Assembly (NCBI GenBank): GCA_964408025.1 | Contig: CAYOXX010000032.1 | Coordinates: forward strand, 1-29,998 | DNA length: 29,998 nucleotides | Reading direction: 5' to 3' | Origin: CAYOXX01 sp964408025 | Lineage (GTDB): Bacteria; Acidobacteriota; DATKUA01 | Shown here: piece by piece, positions 16,176 to 23,061 of the stretch | Position numbering within the stretch: the first letter of the stretch is position 1 | How the letters are laid out: every line of letters starts with the position of its first letter | Program-made: the position numbers and the translations under genes | The notes under the pieces: generated by a model | Told to the model about the DNA's origin: nothing | Databases searched by the model: none | What the model saw: only the letters and a program-made list of their open reading frames with translations

Positions 16176-16205
16176 GCCCCGGACTTGAGGCCGGAGCGGG
16201 CTTTT
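16176..16205 (+). terminator. Probable Rho-independent terminator after the kinase remnant
   Basis: GCCCCGG (16176-16182), then CCGG and GGGC (to 16201), followed by TTTTCCC. The stem is imperfect (a small bulge) but the layout is that of a GC-rich hairpin with a T-run. It would have ended the former kinase gene. Confidence 0.45.
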
Positions 16206-16231
16206 CCCTTCCACTCTACTGAGCGGAACCC

Positions 16232-16237
16232 TATAAT
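16232..16237 (+). promoter_or_regulatory. Consensus -10 (TATAAT) before the MFS gene
   Basis: TATAAT lies 21 nt before the ATG at 16259. No convincing -35 is seen at 16-18 nt. The short leader holds GGGGAGG. Confidence 0.5.
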
Positions 16238-16258
16238 GCCCGCCCTGTGGGGAGGTTC

Positions 16259-17482
16259 ATGGACCGCCGGGAGAAAAGGATCGTCTACCTGACCAGCTCT
16301 GTGCACGGCCTGGTGCACATGCATATGCTGGCCTTCGCCGCCGTGAACATCCTGATGGCGAGCGACCTGGGGATTTCGATCACCGCCATCGGCTTCGTCG
16401 GAACAATCGGCTACTTCCTCTTCGGCCTCGGAGCGTTGCCGGCCGGATTCGCCGTCGACGCCATCGGGGCCCGCCGCGTGATCGCGCTCTGCGCCGCTGG
16501 CATCGCGGTGGCCGACCTGATTATAGCCTTGGCGCCCGACGCCTTCTGGTCGATGGCCGGGCTAGCGCTGCTGGGGGTCAGCGGCAGCGTCTACCACCCC
16601 TCCGGCCTGGGGCTGATCAGCCGTAACGTGCGCAAGACGGGGCTGGCGATGGGTATCCACGGCGTCTTCGGCAACACGGGGCTGGCGATGGGGCCGCTGG
16701 TGGCCGGCTTCGTCGCCTCGATGTTCGGCTGGCGCTGGGCATACATCTGGATGTTCCTGCCGATGGCGGTGCTGGCGGTCGCTTACTTCCTCATCCGCTT
16801 CGGCGACGTCGGCGAAGACAAAACGGATGCTGAACCCGCACCCGAGCGGCGCTTCGGCAGGGGACTCCTGCCGCTGCTCTTGTTGGTGATCTGCCTGCAG
16901 TCGCTATCGGGCTTCATCTACCGCTCGTCGATCACCTTCATGCCGGCCCACGCGGCGACGGCGATCAGTGGCTGGTTCTCCGGCCTCGATCCCATCGCGC
17001 GCGGCGGGCTATTGACCGGGATCATCTTCATCGCCGGTGCCGTCGGCCAGTACCTGGCCGGAGCCGCGACCTCCCGCTTTCGCACCGAGACGCTGCAGAT
17101 CGTCTGCGCCGTGGCGGTGGTGCCACTGCTGGCCGGCATGGGGCTGCTGAGCGGCCTGCCGCTGCTGGCGACGTCGATGGCCTACGCCTTCGTCTTCTTC
17201 GGCATGCAGCCGCTGGGCAACGCCCTCATCGCCAAGTACTCGCCGGCCGGGGTGCGGGGGCGCAGCTACGGCCTCAGCTTCTTCATAAGCTTCGGCGTCG
17301 GCGCCTTCGGCTCCGGCTTCGCAGGCTACGTGGGAGAGCACACGGGCTTCGCTGACGTTTACCTCTGGCTGGCGCTGATCGCCTGCCTCTCGCTGTCACT
17401 CGCCGCGCTGATCCTCGTGCGGGCCATTAAGGTCGGCCGGCGCATGGAGGCGCGGGAGAAGCTCCTTGCCGCACAGGTGTGA
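16259..17482 (+). CDS. MFS transporter (fosmidomycin-resistance/Fsr-like branch)
   Basis: 407 residues with about twelve hydrophobic segments and a basic cytoplasmic loop near the middle (about 185-205, DKTDAEPAPERRFGRG). It has the MFS loop pattern GFAVDAIGARRV between helices 2 and 3, and the SVYHPSGLGLIS and HGVFGNTGLAMGPL stretches that are reminiscent of Fsr-like exporters. The ATG at 16259 is chosen over the GTG at 16247 because GGGGAGG lies between them. It is likely monocistronic behind its own -10. Substrate unknown; export of a small anionic or drug-like compound is possible by family analogy only. Confidence 0.85.
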   Translation: MDRREKRIVYLTSSVHGLVHMHMLAFAAVNILMASDLGISITAIGFVGTIGYFLFGLGALPAGFAVDAIGARRVIALCAAGIAVADLIIALAPDAFWSMAGLALLGVSGSVYHPSGLGLISRNVRKTGLAMGIHGVFGNTGLAMGPLVAGFVASMFGWRWAYIWMFLPMAVLAVAYFLIRFGDVGEDKTDAEPAPERRFGRGLLPLLLLVICLQSLSGFIYRSSITFMPAHAATAISGWFSGLDPIARGGLLTGIIFIAGAVGQYLAGAATSRFRTETLQIVCAVAVVPLLAGMGLLSGLPLLATSMAYAFVFFGMQPLGNALIAKYSPAGVRGRSYGLSFFISFGVGAFGSGFAGYVGEHTGFADVYLWLALIACLSLSLAALILVRAIKVGRRMEAREKLLAAQV

Positions 17483-17493
17483 TATGGGGAAGA

Positions 17494-17505
17494 CCGAGCG
17501 CTCGG
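17494..17505. repeat. 12-bp perfect palindrome CCGAGCGCTCGG
   Basis: Lies 12 nt after the MFS stop in a 147-nt spacer that otherwise holds only a TACAAT box (about 17571-17576) before the symporter gene. It could be an operator; no T-run follows. Confidence 0.35.
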
Positions 17506-17629
17506 CATTCCTGCAAGAATGGGCTGATAAGCTCGAATAAAGGCGGCGGCATGATTAATGCGTCCTATCACTACAATTTACTGCCTTGAAATCCGACGGT
17601 TGAGATCGACGACGAAGTGGTAATACTAG

Positions 17630-18838
17630 ATGGTTTTATCCATATTTAACCTTCTGAGAAAAATTCCCGCATATGCTTGGACAATCACAGCGCTCGTCAC
17701 GGGTATTTTGCTTGGAGGATTTTTCACCGCCTCCCTTGAATTTGTCGCGGTCGGGACTCAGTGGTTCATCAAGCTCATTATCCAGATTGTGCCAGTATTC
17801 ATTTTTCTGGCGCTCAGCCCGCCCATAGCCATGCTCGTAAAGCACGGTTCGGCGGGGAAATTTGCCGGGGCGGTAATCCTTCTCTTTATTCTCAGCTCCA
17901 CGCTTGCCGGGCTGCTTGGGGTAGTGCTTTCTTCGCTACTTTTTAACATCCCTCTGGTCTCTGAACCTTCCGGGAACGCTTCTGACCTGGTTAGTATTTT
18001 AGGCGGTATCGGGGAGCATGGGGCTTCTTTGCCACTGATATCGATTTTGCTTGCCATTGTCCTGGGAGCTGTATCTGCATTCATCCCACCGCTCCTGAAA
18101 TTGATGGATAAAGTCTCCAAGGCTATTGCCAATATGGGGCGAGCAATCGGTTACGTGATGGCTCCGTTGATATTTTGTTTTGGAATTACTATCGGTGTGC
18201 GCTTCGGGGCACAGTTAGGAATGAACCATTATTTGAGCACGGTGGTCTATACGTTCGTATTGTGCTTGATCTGGTTCCTGCTCGCTGTTTTCATCCTTGT
18301 CTGGCTCCTGGCCAGGCAGCCCATTGGCAGAGTGCTTAAAAGCTACTTCATTCCGACGGCTCTGTTTGCCGCGGGAACGTGCTCCTCCCTGGCAACTCTG
18401 CCGGTCAATCTGAGCAGAGCCAAGGCATATGGCGTTCGAAATGAAGTTGCTGGTTTTGTTATCCCCTTCGGAGCCGTAATCAATCTGAACGCAAGTGCGC
18501 TGGCTTACCTCGCATTTGGCCCATTTGTGATGTCTCACATCTTCAACTTTGACGTCAGCTGGTCGTTGATGCTTTTTGCATGGCCGATTGTGGTGCTTTT
18601 CACTATTGCAGCCCCGGGGCTGCCCGCGGGGATGGGAACTCCTCTGTGGGCGGCCACTCTCTTCGCCTCGCTTGTGGGATTACAGGATCCGACTAAGGCG
18701 ACATTTATAGCTACCTATATCGCGCTATGCGGAGGCGTTACAGACATGTTTATTACGGTGGTCAACTGCACGACCGATGGATTCGTAGCGATCTTGTTCG
18801 ACTACCGTTTCGACAGGTTTTTTACTAAAAAAAGTTAA
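17630..18838 (+). CDS. DAACS-family (dicarboxylate/amino acid:cation) symporter
   Basis: 402 residues, the family length, with eight hydrophobic segments and two re-entrant hairpins in the GltPh/SdcS order. HP1 reads AAGTCSSLATLPVNL (family SSSAATLP). TM7 reads INLNASALAYLA (family NMDGTAL). HP2 reads APGLPAGMGTPL (family PGIPGGG). TM8 reads CGGVTDMFITVVNCTTDGFVAIL (family DRxRTxxNVxGD). The TM7 and TM8 binding motifs are altered, so the substrate or coupling ion may differ from glutamate and Na+. GC is clearly lower than in neighbouring genes and the codon use is mixed, suggesting horizontal acquisition. The ATG at 17630 has only a weak upstream purine site. Confidence 0.85.
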   Translation: MVLSIFNLLRKIPAYAWTITALVTGILLGGFFTASLEFVAVGTQWFIKLIIQIVPVFIFLALSPPIAMLVKHGSAGKFAGAVILLFILSSTLAGLLGVVLSSLLFNIPLVSEPSGNASDLVSILGGIGEHGASLPLISILLAIVLGAVSAFIPPLLKLMDKVSKAIANMGRAIGYVMAPLIFCFGITIGVRFGAQLGMNHYLSTVVYTFVLCLIWFLLAVFILVWLLARQPIGRVLKSYFIPTALFAAGTCSSLATLPVNLSRAKAYGVRNEVAGFVIPFGAVINLNASALAYLAFGPFVMSHIFNFDVSWSLMLFAWPIVVLFTIAAPGLPAGMGTPLWAATLFASLVGLQDPTKATFIATYIALCGGVTDMFITVVNCTTDGFVAILFDYRFDRFFTKKS

Positions 18839-18877
18839 TGTTCCATAACTGCGCGATAACGGACCGGAATCCGCCTT

Positions 18878-18982
18878 CCGCCTGCGGCGGAGGACAGACA
18901 GGATAGCTTGCCCGCCGCGGCGGGTCTATCCTACCGTTTCTTCGGCGGTAGACAGGAATCCGCGGCGGCGGACTGTCCTACC
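18878..18982. repeat. Cluster of GC-rich hairpins between convergent genes
   Basis: Three adjacent inverted repeats: CCGCC/GGCGG (18878-18890); GGATAG (18901-18906) with CTATCC (18926-18931) enclosing the palindrome CCCGCCGCGGCGGG (18911-18924); and an imperfect GGTAGACAG…/…CTGTCCTACC pair (18947-18982) that includes the stop codon of the lipoprotein gene. The units GACAGACAGG, GGAATCCGC and CTATCC/GTCCTACC recur, so this looks like a REP/MITE-type intergenic repeat. It may also serve as a two-way terminator. Confidence 0.6.
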
Positions 18983-19418
18983 GGGCGGCCGCTCGGAGGG
19001 CGGCGAGCTCGCCGTCGGTCAGGTAGCCCTCGGCTGCGGCCTCTTCTGCCGCTGCCAGGATCTGGTCGGTGTCGGCGATTTTCGGCTCGGCTGAGGGCCA
19101 GTCGGCCGCCGGCGGAGTGGTTTCGCCGCGGAGTAGTCGTTCTACATAGTCGAGTAGATCGGCCTTGAACGATTCCCAGTCCTCCATGGCTCGATCGCGC
19201 AGCTCGAGGTATTCGGCGTAGAGGCGCCGCGGCAGCCAGCCGGAGTTGTGCAGGTCGTCTACCTGGTCGTCGACGGCGTTAAGGAAGGCGCGTATCGCGG
19301 CCGGGACAATGGGGACGGCCTCGCGCAGGAAGGTGCAGCCTGTGGCTGCCACCAGGAGCGCCAGGATGAGGAGAGCAGGCAGGAAAACCCGCCCCACCGA
19401 TTTGAGTGATTGTTTCAT
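18978..19418 (-). CDS. Small lipoprotein of unknown function
   Basis: 146 residues. The signal peptide VFLPALLILALLVAATGC has its lipobox Cys at residue 28. The mature part is helical and acidic (NAVDDQVDDLHNSGW, LYAEYLELRDRAMEDWESFKADLL) and ends with a short two-helix motif, ILAAAEEAAAEGYLTDGELAALRAAAR, resembling a SHOCT-like tail. The ATG at 19418 is chosen because AGGTGG precedes it by 6 nt; a GTG at 19427 would overlap that site. It is the last of three same-strand genes with the glycosidase-like protein and the amidase. A cell-envelope or lysis-accessory role is inferred from context only. The stop lies inside a hairpin repeat. Confidence 0.7.
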   Translation of the reverse strand: MKQSLKSVGRVFLPALLILALLVAATGCTFLREAVPIVPAAIRAFLNAVDDQVDDLHNSGWLPRRLYAEYLELRDRAMEDWESFKADLLDYVERLLRGETTPPAADWPSAEPKIADTDQILAAAEEAAAEGYLTDGELAALRAAAR

Positions 19419-19453
19419 TGTTTCCACCTATTTGAAGGTTGTTTGCCAGAGAT

Positions 19454-19473
19454 GACAGACAAGAATGTCTGTC
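19454..19473. repeat. 8-bp perfect hairpin GACAGACA-AGAA-TGTCTGTC
   Basis: An exact inverted repeat with a 4-nt loop, followed by CCCACC, in the 69-nt space between the glycosidase-like and lipoprotein genes. The arm GACAGACA also occurs in the hairpin cluster at 18878-18982, indicating a related repeat family. Confidence 0.6.
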
Positions 19474-19487
19474 CCACCAGTTATTGG

Positions 19488-21050
19488 TCAGGCTCCGTAT
19501 CGAGACCAGAACGCCAGCAGGGCGCGTGCGTCGTCGAGGCCGAGAGTCTTGATGTCGCCGAAGCCGGCGTAGCGATCGCCGGCGACCTGGCGGCAGCGGT
19601 CGCGGATGCGCAGGAGCTCGTCAAACGTCGGGCGTCCTTCTTTGCCGCGCGCTGTGCCTGTGCCTGTGCCGTCGGTGCTGAAGAGAACTCGCAGGTGCGG
19701 ATTGGTTTCGAGGAGCGGCAGCAGGCGGCGGAAGCGCAGCGCCACGTTTTCGCGGCTGGCGCCATGCAGGCAGAGGTAGCGAATCCAGCCCGTCAGCGGA
19801 TCGCGGCTAAGCCTCTCGACGCGCCCGTCCCAGGTCTCGGGAGGCCTGGGGTCGGCCCAGAGCGGCGTGCCGCCGTAACCAAGGCACAGCCTTGACCCAC
19901 TCGCGGAGCCGTCATTGGCGCATGGCGAAAAGTCCAGGGCCTTCGGCCCGTCATGCTCGCGGGCCAGATTAGGCGTAACAATAGACTCAGTGAAAGGGCA
20001 CAGCCTTGACCCACTCGCGGAGCCGTCATTGGCGCATGGCGATAAGTCCAGGGCCTTCGGCCCGTCATGCTCGCGGGCCAGGGTGGGCGCAGTCGTGGCT
20101 CCCCTCGGAGCGTCGCTGAAGTGGCGGACATGATCGAGGATGCAACGGCTCACTGTGCGCCCCTCCAACTCGTTGCCGTCTCCGATGATGTGACCGGCTG
20201 GGACGATCTCGGCGAGGCTCCGGAAGGCGGCGTAGACGGCGTCGGCGTAGCGCCGCTGCAGTCGGTCTTCCGCAGAGCCGCTGGGGTAGTCCCAGTCGGC
20301 CTTGAGCGGGTGCTCGACAGCGTTCTCCCAGCGGCCGATGTAGTGCATCGAGGGCAGCGGGTAGCCGAGCGTGTTGCGCAGGCCGCAGAACTCGGAGCGG
20401 CGCCACGACGGCATGTGGCGGAGGATGTGCCAGTCGAAGAGGTCAACGTGGATGACGACGCCGCGCCGGCGGGCGTACCACAGGTCAGCGCGCAGGCGGC
20501 GAAGGTATTCCTCGTCGACGGTTTCTATATCGTAGCTTCCGTCGGGTAGGCGTTTGAAGATGCTCTGCGGCGTGCCGTCGAGCCAGGCACGGGCGGGGAT
20601 GATGACGCGGATGTAGTTCATCCCTGCCTCGGCCACTCGGTCTACCCAAAAGCGAAGCGGCTTGCCCTCGAGATCCGCGTGGGCGCGGTAGAGTCCCGGC
20701 CCGCAGAGATCCATACCGAGCGGATCCTGCGCCGGCGGCACCACGACAGGGATCTCGACGCGCGAGCGTGGCTTGCCCTGGACGACTATTTTTAGCGTGC
20801 CGGTATCGCATGCGATGAAGTCCTTTTGGCGGTTCCTTGATCTGAGGATTATCAGGGGACCGGAAACATCCAGCTTCACGCCCGTCCCCGTTACCCGCAA
20901 CTGATCGCCGATGCGCAGCGGCGCGGCGTTTACAACGCGGTAGATGTAGCAGTCGTTCAGGCGCCGCTTGCGGACGGTGATCGACTGCGGCCTGCCGGGC
21001 TTCTCCTTGACCTTCACTACGGCAAGGGGATCGGATTCAATATCGGACAA
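19488..21050 (-). CDS. TIM-barrel glycoside-hydrolase-like protein carrying two in-frame 93-bp elements
   Basis: 520 residues, about 450 without the inserts. The N-terminal 105 residues are beta-rich (ITVRKRRLNDCYIYRVV, IGDQLRVTGTG) and unassigned. From about 110 on the pattern fits a GH5/GH42-like TIM barrel: VAEAGMNYIRVIIP, RRRGVVIHVDLFDWH, and a putative acid/base in GDGNELEG (Asn293-Glu294); the C-terminal part has ENVALRFRRLLPLLETNPHL. There is no signal peptide. The start is TTG at 21050 with GGAG 6 nt upstream. Residues 322-352 and 360-390 are two copies of a repeat-encoded peptide (AREHDGPKALD…GSRLC). The inserts follow the acid/base strand, so activity may or may not survive. The amidase lies 114 nt upstream on the same strand. 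Confidence 0.7.
   Translation of the reverse strand: MSDIESDPLAVVKVKEKPGRPQSITVRKRRLNDCYIYRVVNAAPLRIGDQLRVTGTGVKLDVSGPLIILRSRNRQKDFIACDTGTLKIVVQGKPRSRVEIPVVVPPAQDPLGMDLCGPGLYRAHADLEGKPLRFWVDRVAEAGMNYIRVIIPARAWLDGTPQSIFKRLPDGSYDIETVDEEYLRRLRADLWYARRRGVVIHVDLFDWHILRHMPSWRRSEFCGLRNTLGYPLPSMHYIGRWENAVEHPLKADWDYPSGSAEDRLQRRYADAVYAAFRSLAEIVPAGHIIGDGNELEGRTVSRCILDHVRHFSDAPRGATTAPTLAREHDGPKALDLSPCANDGSASGSRLCPFTESIVTPNLAREHDGPKALDFSPCANDGSASGSRLCLGYGGTPLWADPRPPETWDGRVERLSRDPLTGWIRYLCLHGASRENVALRFRRLLPLLETNPHLRVLFSTDGTGTGTARGKEGRPTFDELLRIRDRCRQVAGDRYAGFGDIKTLGLDDARALLAFWSRYGA
19881..19973 (-). repeat. 93-bp in-frame palindrome-rich element, copy A
   Basis: Begins AAGGCACAGCCTT (hairpin arms AAGGC/GCCTT) and ends GCGGGCCAGATTAGG on the plus strand. 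It has an internal GGGCC-TTC-GGCCC hairpin and an outer GGCCC/GGGCC pair. Read on the minus strand it encodes NLAREHDGPKALD…DGSASGSRLCL within the glycosidase-like protein. It differs from copy B mainly by one internal base and at the edges. CGTAAC flanks it on both sides (about 19873-19878 and 19974-19979), a possible short target duplication. Confidence 0.75.
19995..20087 (-). repeat. 93-bp in-frame palindrome-rich element, copy B
   Basis: Nearly identical to copy A, offset by exactly 114 bp (38 codons), with 21 nt between the two. It encodes TLAREHDGPKALD…DGSASGSRLCP in the same reading phase. Its terminal hairpin is partly decayed (AGGGCACAGCCTT) and the GATTAGG end reads GGGTGGG. Confidence 0.75.
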
Positions 21051-21164
21051 ACTGATCTCCTCTCTTACGGCCGGTGGCCTCGATCTCTGTCAAGGGGGAT
21101 GACGGATTGAGTCGACTGGGCGGATAAAAGTCCGTCGCCACGGTTGTTTTTGTGACGGCTTCGC

Positions 21165-21863
21165 CTAATCGATGCCGAGGTCTTCGGCCCAGGCGGTCAG
21201 TGCTTCGGCCAGAGCCTCGGCGAACTGGACGCGAAAGGCGCTGCTGGTGGCGGCCAGGAGCTCGAGGGGGTTGGTGACGAAGCAGGTCTCGACGATGACG
21301 GCGGGGACGGTGGCCTCCTCCAGCAGCGTCAGGTGGCCGCGTGCCGAATCGTTTTCGTCGTTCTTGATGGCAGGGTTGCGTAGCGGAATGCCCCAGCGCT
21401 CGAGGACCGGCTCGACGCCGGGCAGAATCGCCTCGGCCAGGCGAAGCTGCTCAAGGCACAGCCTTGACCCATCCGCGTGGCTGACGTTTGTATGGCCCGA
21501 TGGGTCCAGGGCCTGCGGCCCGTCATGCTCGCGGGCGGGATTAGGGGGATCGGAAGGAGTAATCTTGTCGATCAGGAGCTCGAAGCCGCGGGCCTTTGGA
21601 GAGGCGGCGCCGTTGTGGTGGATCGAGATGAGGGTGAGGGCCCGGCAGGAGTCGGCGACGCGGACGCGCTCGAGCAGGCTGAGGTCGTTGTCGCCGTCGC
21701 GGGTGAGGAAGACGGCGCGACAGCGGCTCTCGAGCTGCTCGCGCAAGGCGAAGGCGAGCAGCAGGTTGAGGTCCTTCTCGAAGATCTTGCGGCTGGAGCG
21801 CGGATCGACGCCGGCGGCGCCGGTGTCGCTACCGCCGTGACCCGGATCTATCGTTACGATCAT
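21165..21863 (-). CDS. N-acetylmuramoyl-L-alanine amidase (Amidase_3) with an in-frame 93-bp element
   Basis: 232 residues; it cleaves the MurNAc-L-Ala bond of peptidoglycan. Zn ligands are His9 in DPGHGG, Glu29 in FEKDLN and His82 in SIHHNG; the catalytic Glu is in VPAVIVETCFVTNP. There is no signal peptide, and the protein starts directly MIVTIDPGHGG, as in phage endolysins or cytoplasmic amidases. GGGAGG precedes the ATG by 6 nt. Residues 107-137 are the repeat-encoded peptide AREHDGPQALD…DGSRLC, inserted between LLIDKITPSD and LEQLRLAEAI, a surface loop in Amidase_3 proteins, so the fold is likely kept. It is first in a three-gene group with the glycosidase-like protein and a lipoprotein. 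Confidence 0.92.
   Translation of the reverse strand: MIVTIDPGHGGSDTGAAGVDPRSSRKIFEKDLNLLLAFALREQLESRCRAVFLTRDGDNDLSLLERVRVADSCRALTLISIHHNGAASPKARGFELLIDKITPSDPPNPAREHDGPQALDPSGHTNVSHADGSRLCLEQLRLAEAILPGVEPVLERWGIPLRNPAIKNDENDSARGHLTLLEEATVPAVIVETCFVTNPLELLAATSSAFRVQFAEALAEALTAWAEDLGID
21453..21545 (-). repeat. 93-bp in-frame palindrome-rich element, copy C
   Basis: Same length and phase as copies A and B. The ends AAGGCACAGCCTTGACCCA and GTCCAGGGCC…GGCCCGTCATGCTCGCGGGC…GATTAGG are conserved, while the middle ~30 bp has diverged. It encodes NPAREHDGPQALDPSG…DGSRLCL inside the amidase gene. Conserved arms with a variable centre suggest the palindromic ends are what is maintained. Confidence 0.75.
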
Positions 21864-22157
21864 TTCTACCTCCCTCTACTAGACCGAGAATGCCAGCCCC
21901 GAGTCCATGGGTGCACAGGCTCTGTGCCCGACGTGGCGGTCATTTGTCAGTTTAGGGAGCGATTGTCCGGTGTGCCGATGAGGTTGTTCGGATGCCGCTA
22001 CGGGCGACCGGAGAGCGAGGCGCCGCCGGGGTGGCGGCCATGAATATCCGTAACCATTATAAAGACTGCGAGCGGATTCTGTGCCGTGTGTAATCGATAA
22101 CGGGGAATCGGTGATGGGGTGTTGCCACTATATAGCGGGTGGGGAATCAGTTTGCCT
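21864..22157. other. Non-coding stretch upstream of the amidase gene
   Basis: 294 nt between the amidase start and the end of the methyltransferase operon. A consensus TATAAT lies on the minus strand at 22061-22056 with no clear -35; it would give a leader of about 185 nt. A 30-codon minus-strand frame starts with ATG at 22041, but it lacks a recognisable product and I do not call it a gene. No clear terminator for the methyltransferase operon was found. Confidence 0.4.
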
Positions 22158-23060
22158 TTAGTTCTGTTTATCGCCCGTCAGTGCATTGACAGCCTTGCGG
22201 AACGCGGAGATATGCTTCGGTGTCGTTCCGCAGCAGCCGCCGATGACGGAGACTCCGGCATCGATCAGCTCGGCGATCCGCTCGGCCATGAACTCCGGCG
22301 TCTCGGGGTACTCGGTCCTGCCGTCCCTGACGACCGGCAGCCCGGCGTTGGACTGGATGGCAAAGGGTAGGGAGGAGTGCGCGGCGAACTCGCGAGCGAT
22401 CTCGATCATCTTCTCGATTCCGTTGCCGCAGTTCGAGCCGACGATATTCGCTCCGGCCTTCTCCAGCCCGTCGCATGCCTCCTCCACGCCCACGCCCATG
22501 ACGGTGTGGAATCCCCTGGGTGTGGGATCGAAAGTCATCGTCGCCGCCACGGGGATCGAGGGCAGTATCGACTTAGCAGCGTATACGGCTGCGGTGGCCT
22601 CCGTCAGGTCGGTCATCGTCTCGACCGTGATCATGTCGGCGCCCGCGCAGATCAGCGCCTTGATCTGCTCGAGGAAGCAATCGAAGAGCTCCTCGGGTTC
22701 GGTGTCCCCGAACGGCTTCAGCAGCTTGCCGCTCGGGCCGACGGAAGCTGAAACGCTGGCCCTGTCGCCGACGGCCCTTATGGCGGCCCTGACGGCGCCG
22801 GCGTTGATCTCCTCGGTTCTGTCCTCGAGGTTGTAGAGGGCGAGCTTCAACGGCGAGCCGCCGAAGGTGTTTGTGTGGACGATATCGGCTCCCGCCTCCA
22901 GGTAGAGCGCGGCGATATCCTCAAGCAGCTCGGGCTTCTCGAGGTTGAGCGACTCCGGGCAGGCTCCCGCTTCCAGCCCCCTCTCGAGCAGCAGCGTACC
23001 CATCGCACCGTCGGCGATCAGGATCTCGCCGCCCGCGATCCGCTCGAGCAGTGTTTTCAT
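22158..23060 (-). CDS. Homocysteine S-methyltransferase domain protein (MetH N-terminal type)
   Basis: A 300-residue zinc-dependent methyl acceptor domain (PF02574 type), equivalent to the first module of cobalamin-dependent methionine synthase. It begins with ILIADGAMGTLLLERGL and carries ADIVHTNTFGGSP. The three Zn-binding cysteines are all present: Cys211 in GSNCGNG and Cys276/Cys277 in GGCCGTTP. It would move a methyl group from methylcobalamin on the neighbouring corrinoid protein to homocysteine, giving methionine. The ATG at 23060 lies 1 nt after the corrinoid gene's stop, so translation is coupled. It is the last gene of a four-gene operon that has no methyl-tetrahydrofolate-binding module. 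Confidence 0.9.
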   Translation of the reverse strand: MKTLLERIAGGEILIADGAMGTLLLERGLEAGACPESLNLEKPELLEDIAALYLEAGADIVHTNTFGGSPLKLALYNLEDRTEEINAGAVRAAIRAVGDRASVSASVGPSGKLLKPFGDTEPEELFDCFLEQIKALICAGADMITVETMTDLTEATAAVYAAKSILPSIPVAATMTFDPTPRGFHTVMGVGVEEACDGLEKAGANIVGSNCGNGIEKMIEIAREFAAHSSLPFAIQSNAGLPVVRDGRTEYPETPEFMAERIAELIDAGVSVIGGCCGTTPKHISAFRKAVNALTGDKQN

Positions 23061-23061
23061 C

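Noticed and set aside
19881..20087. CRISPR array or simple tandem duplication
   Set aside because: Only two adjacent copies, a repeat too long and coding, and a third copy 1.4 kb away in another gene with a diverged centre.
22021..22041. Short minus-strand ORF starting at 22041 before the amidase gene
   Set aside because: 30 codons, no ribosome site and no recognisable product.
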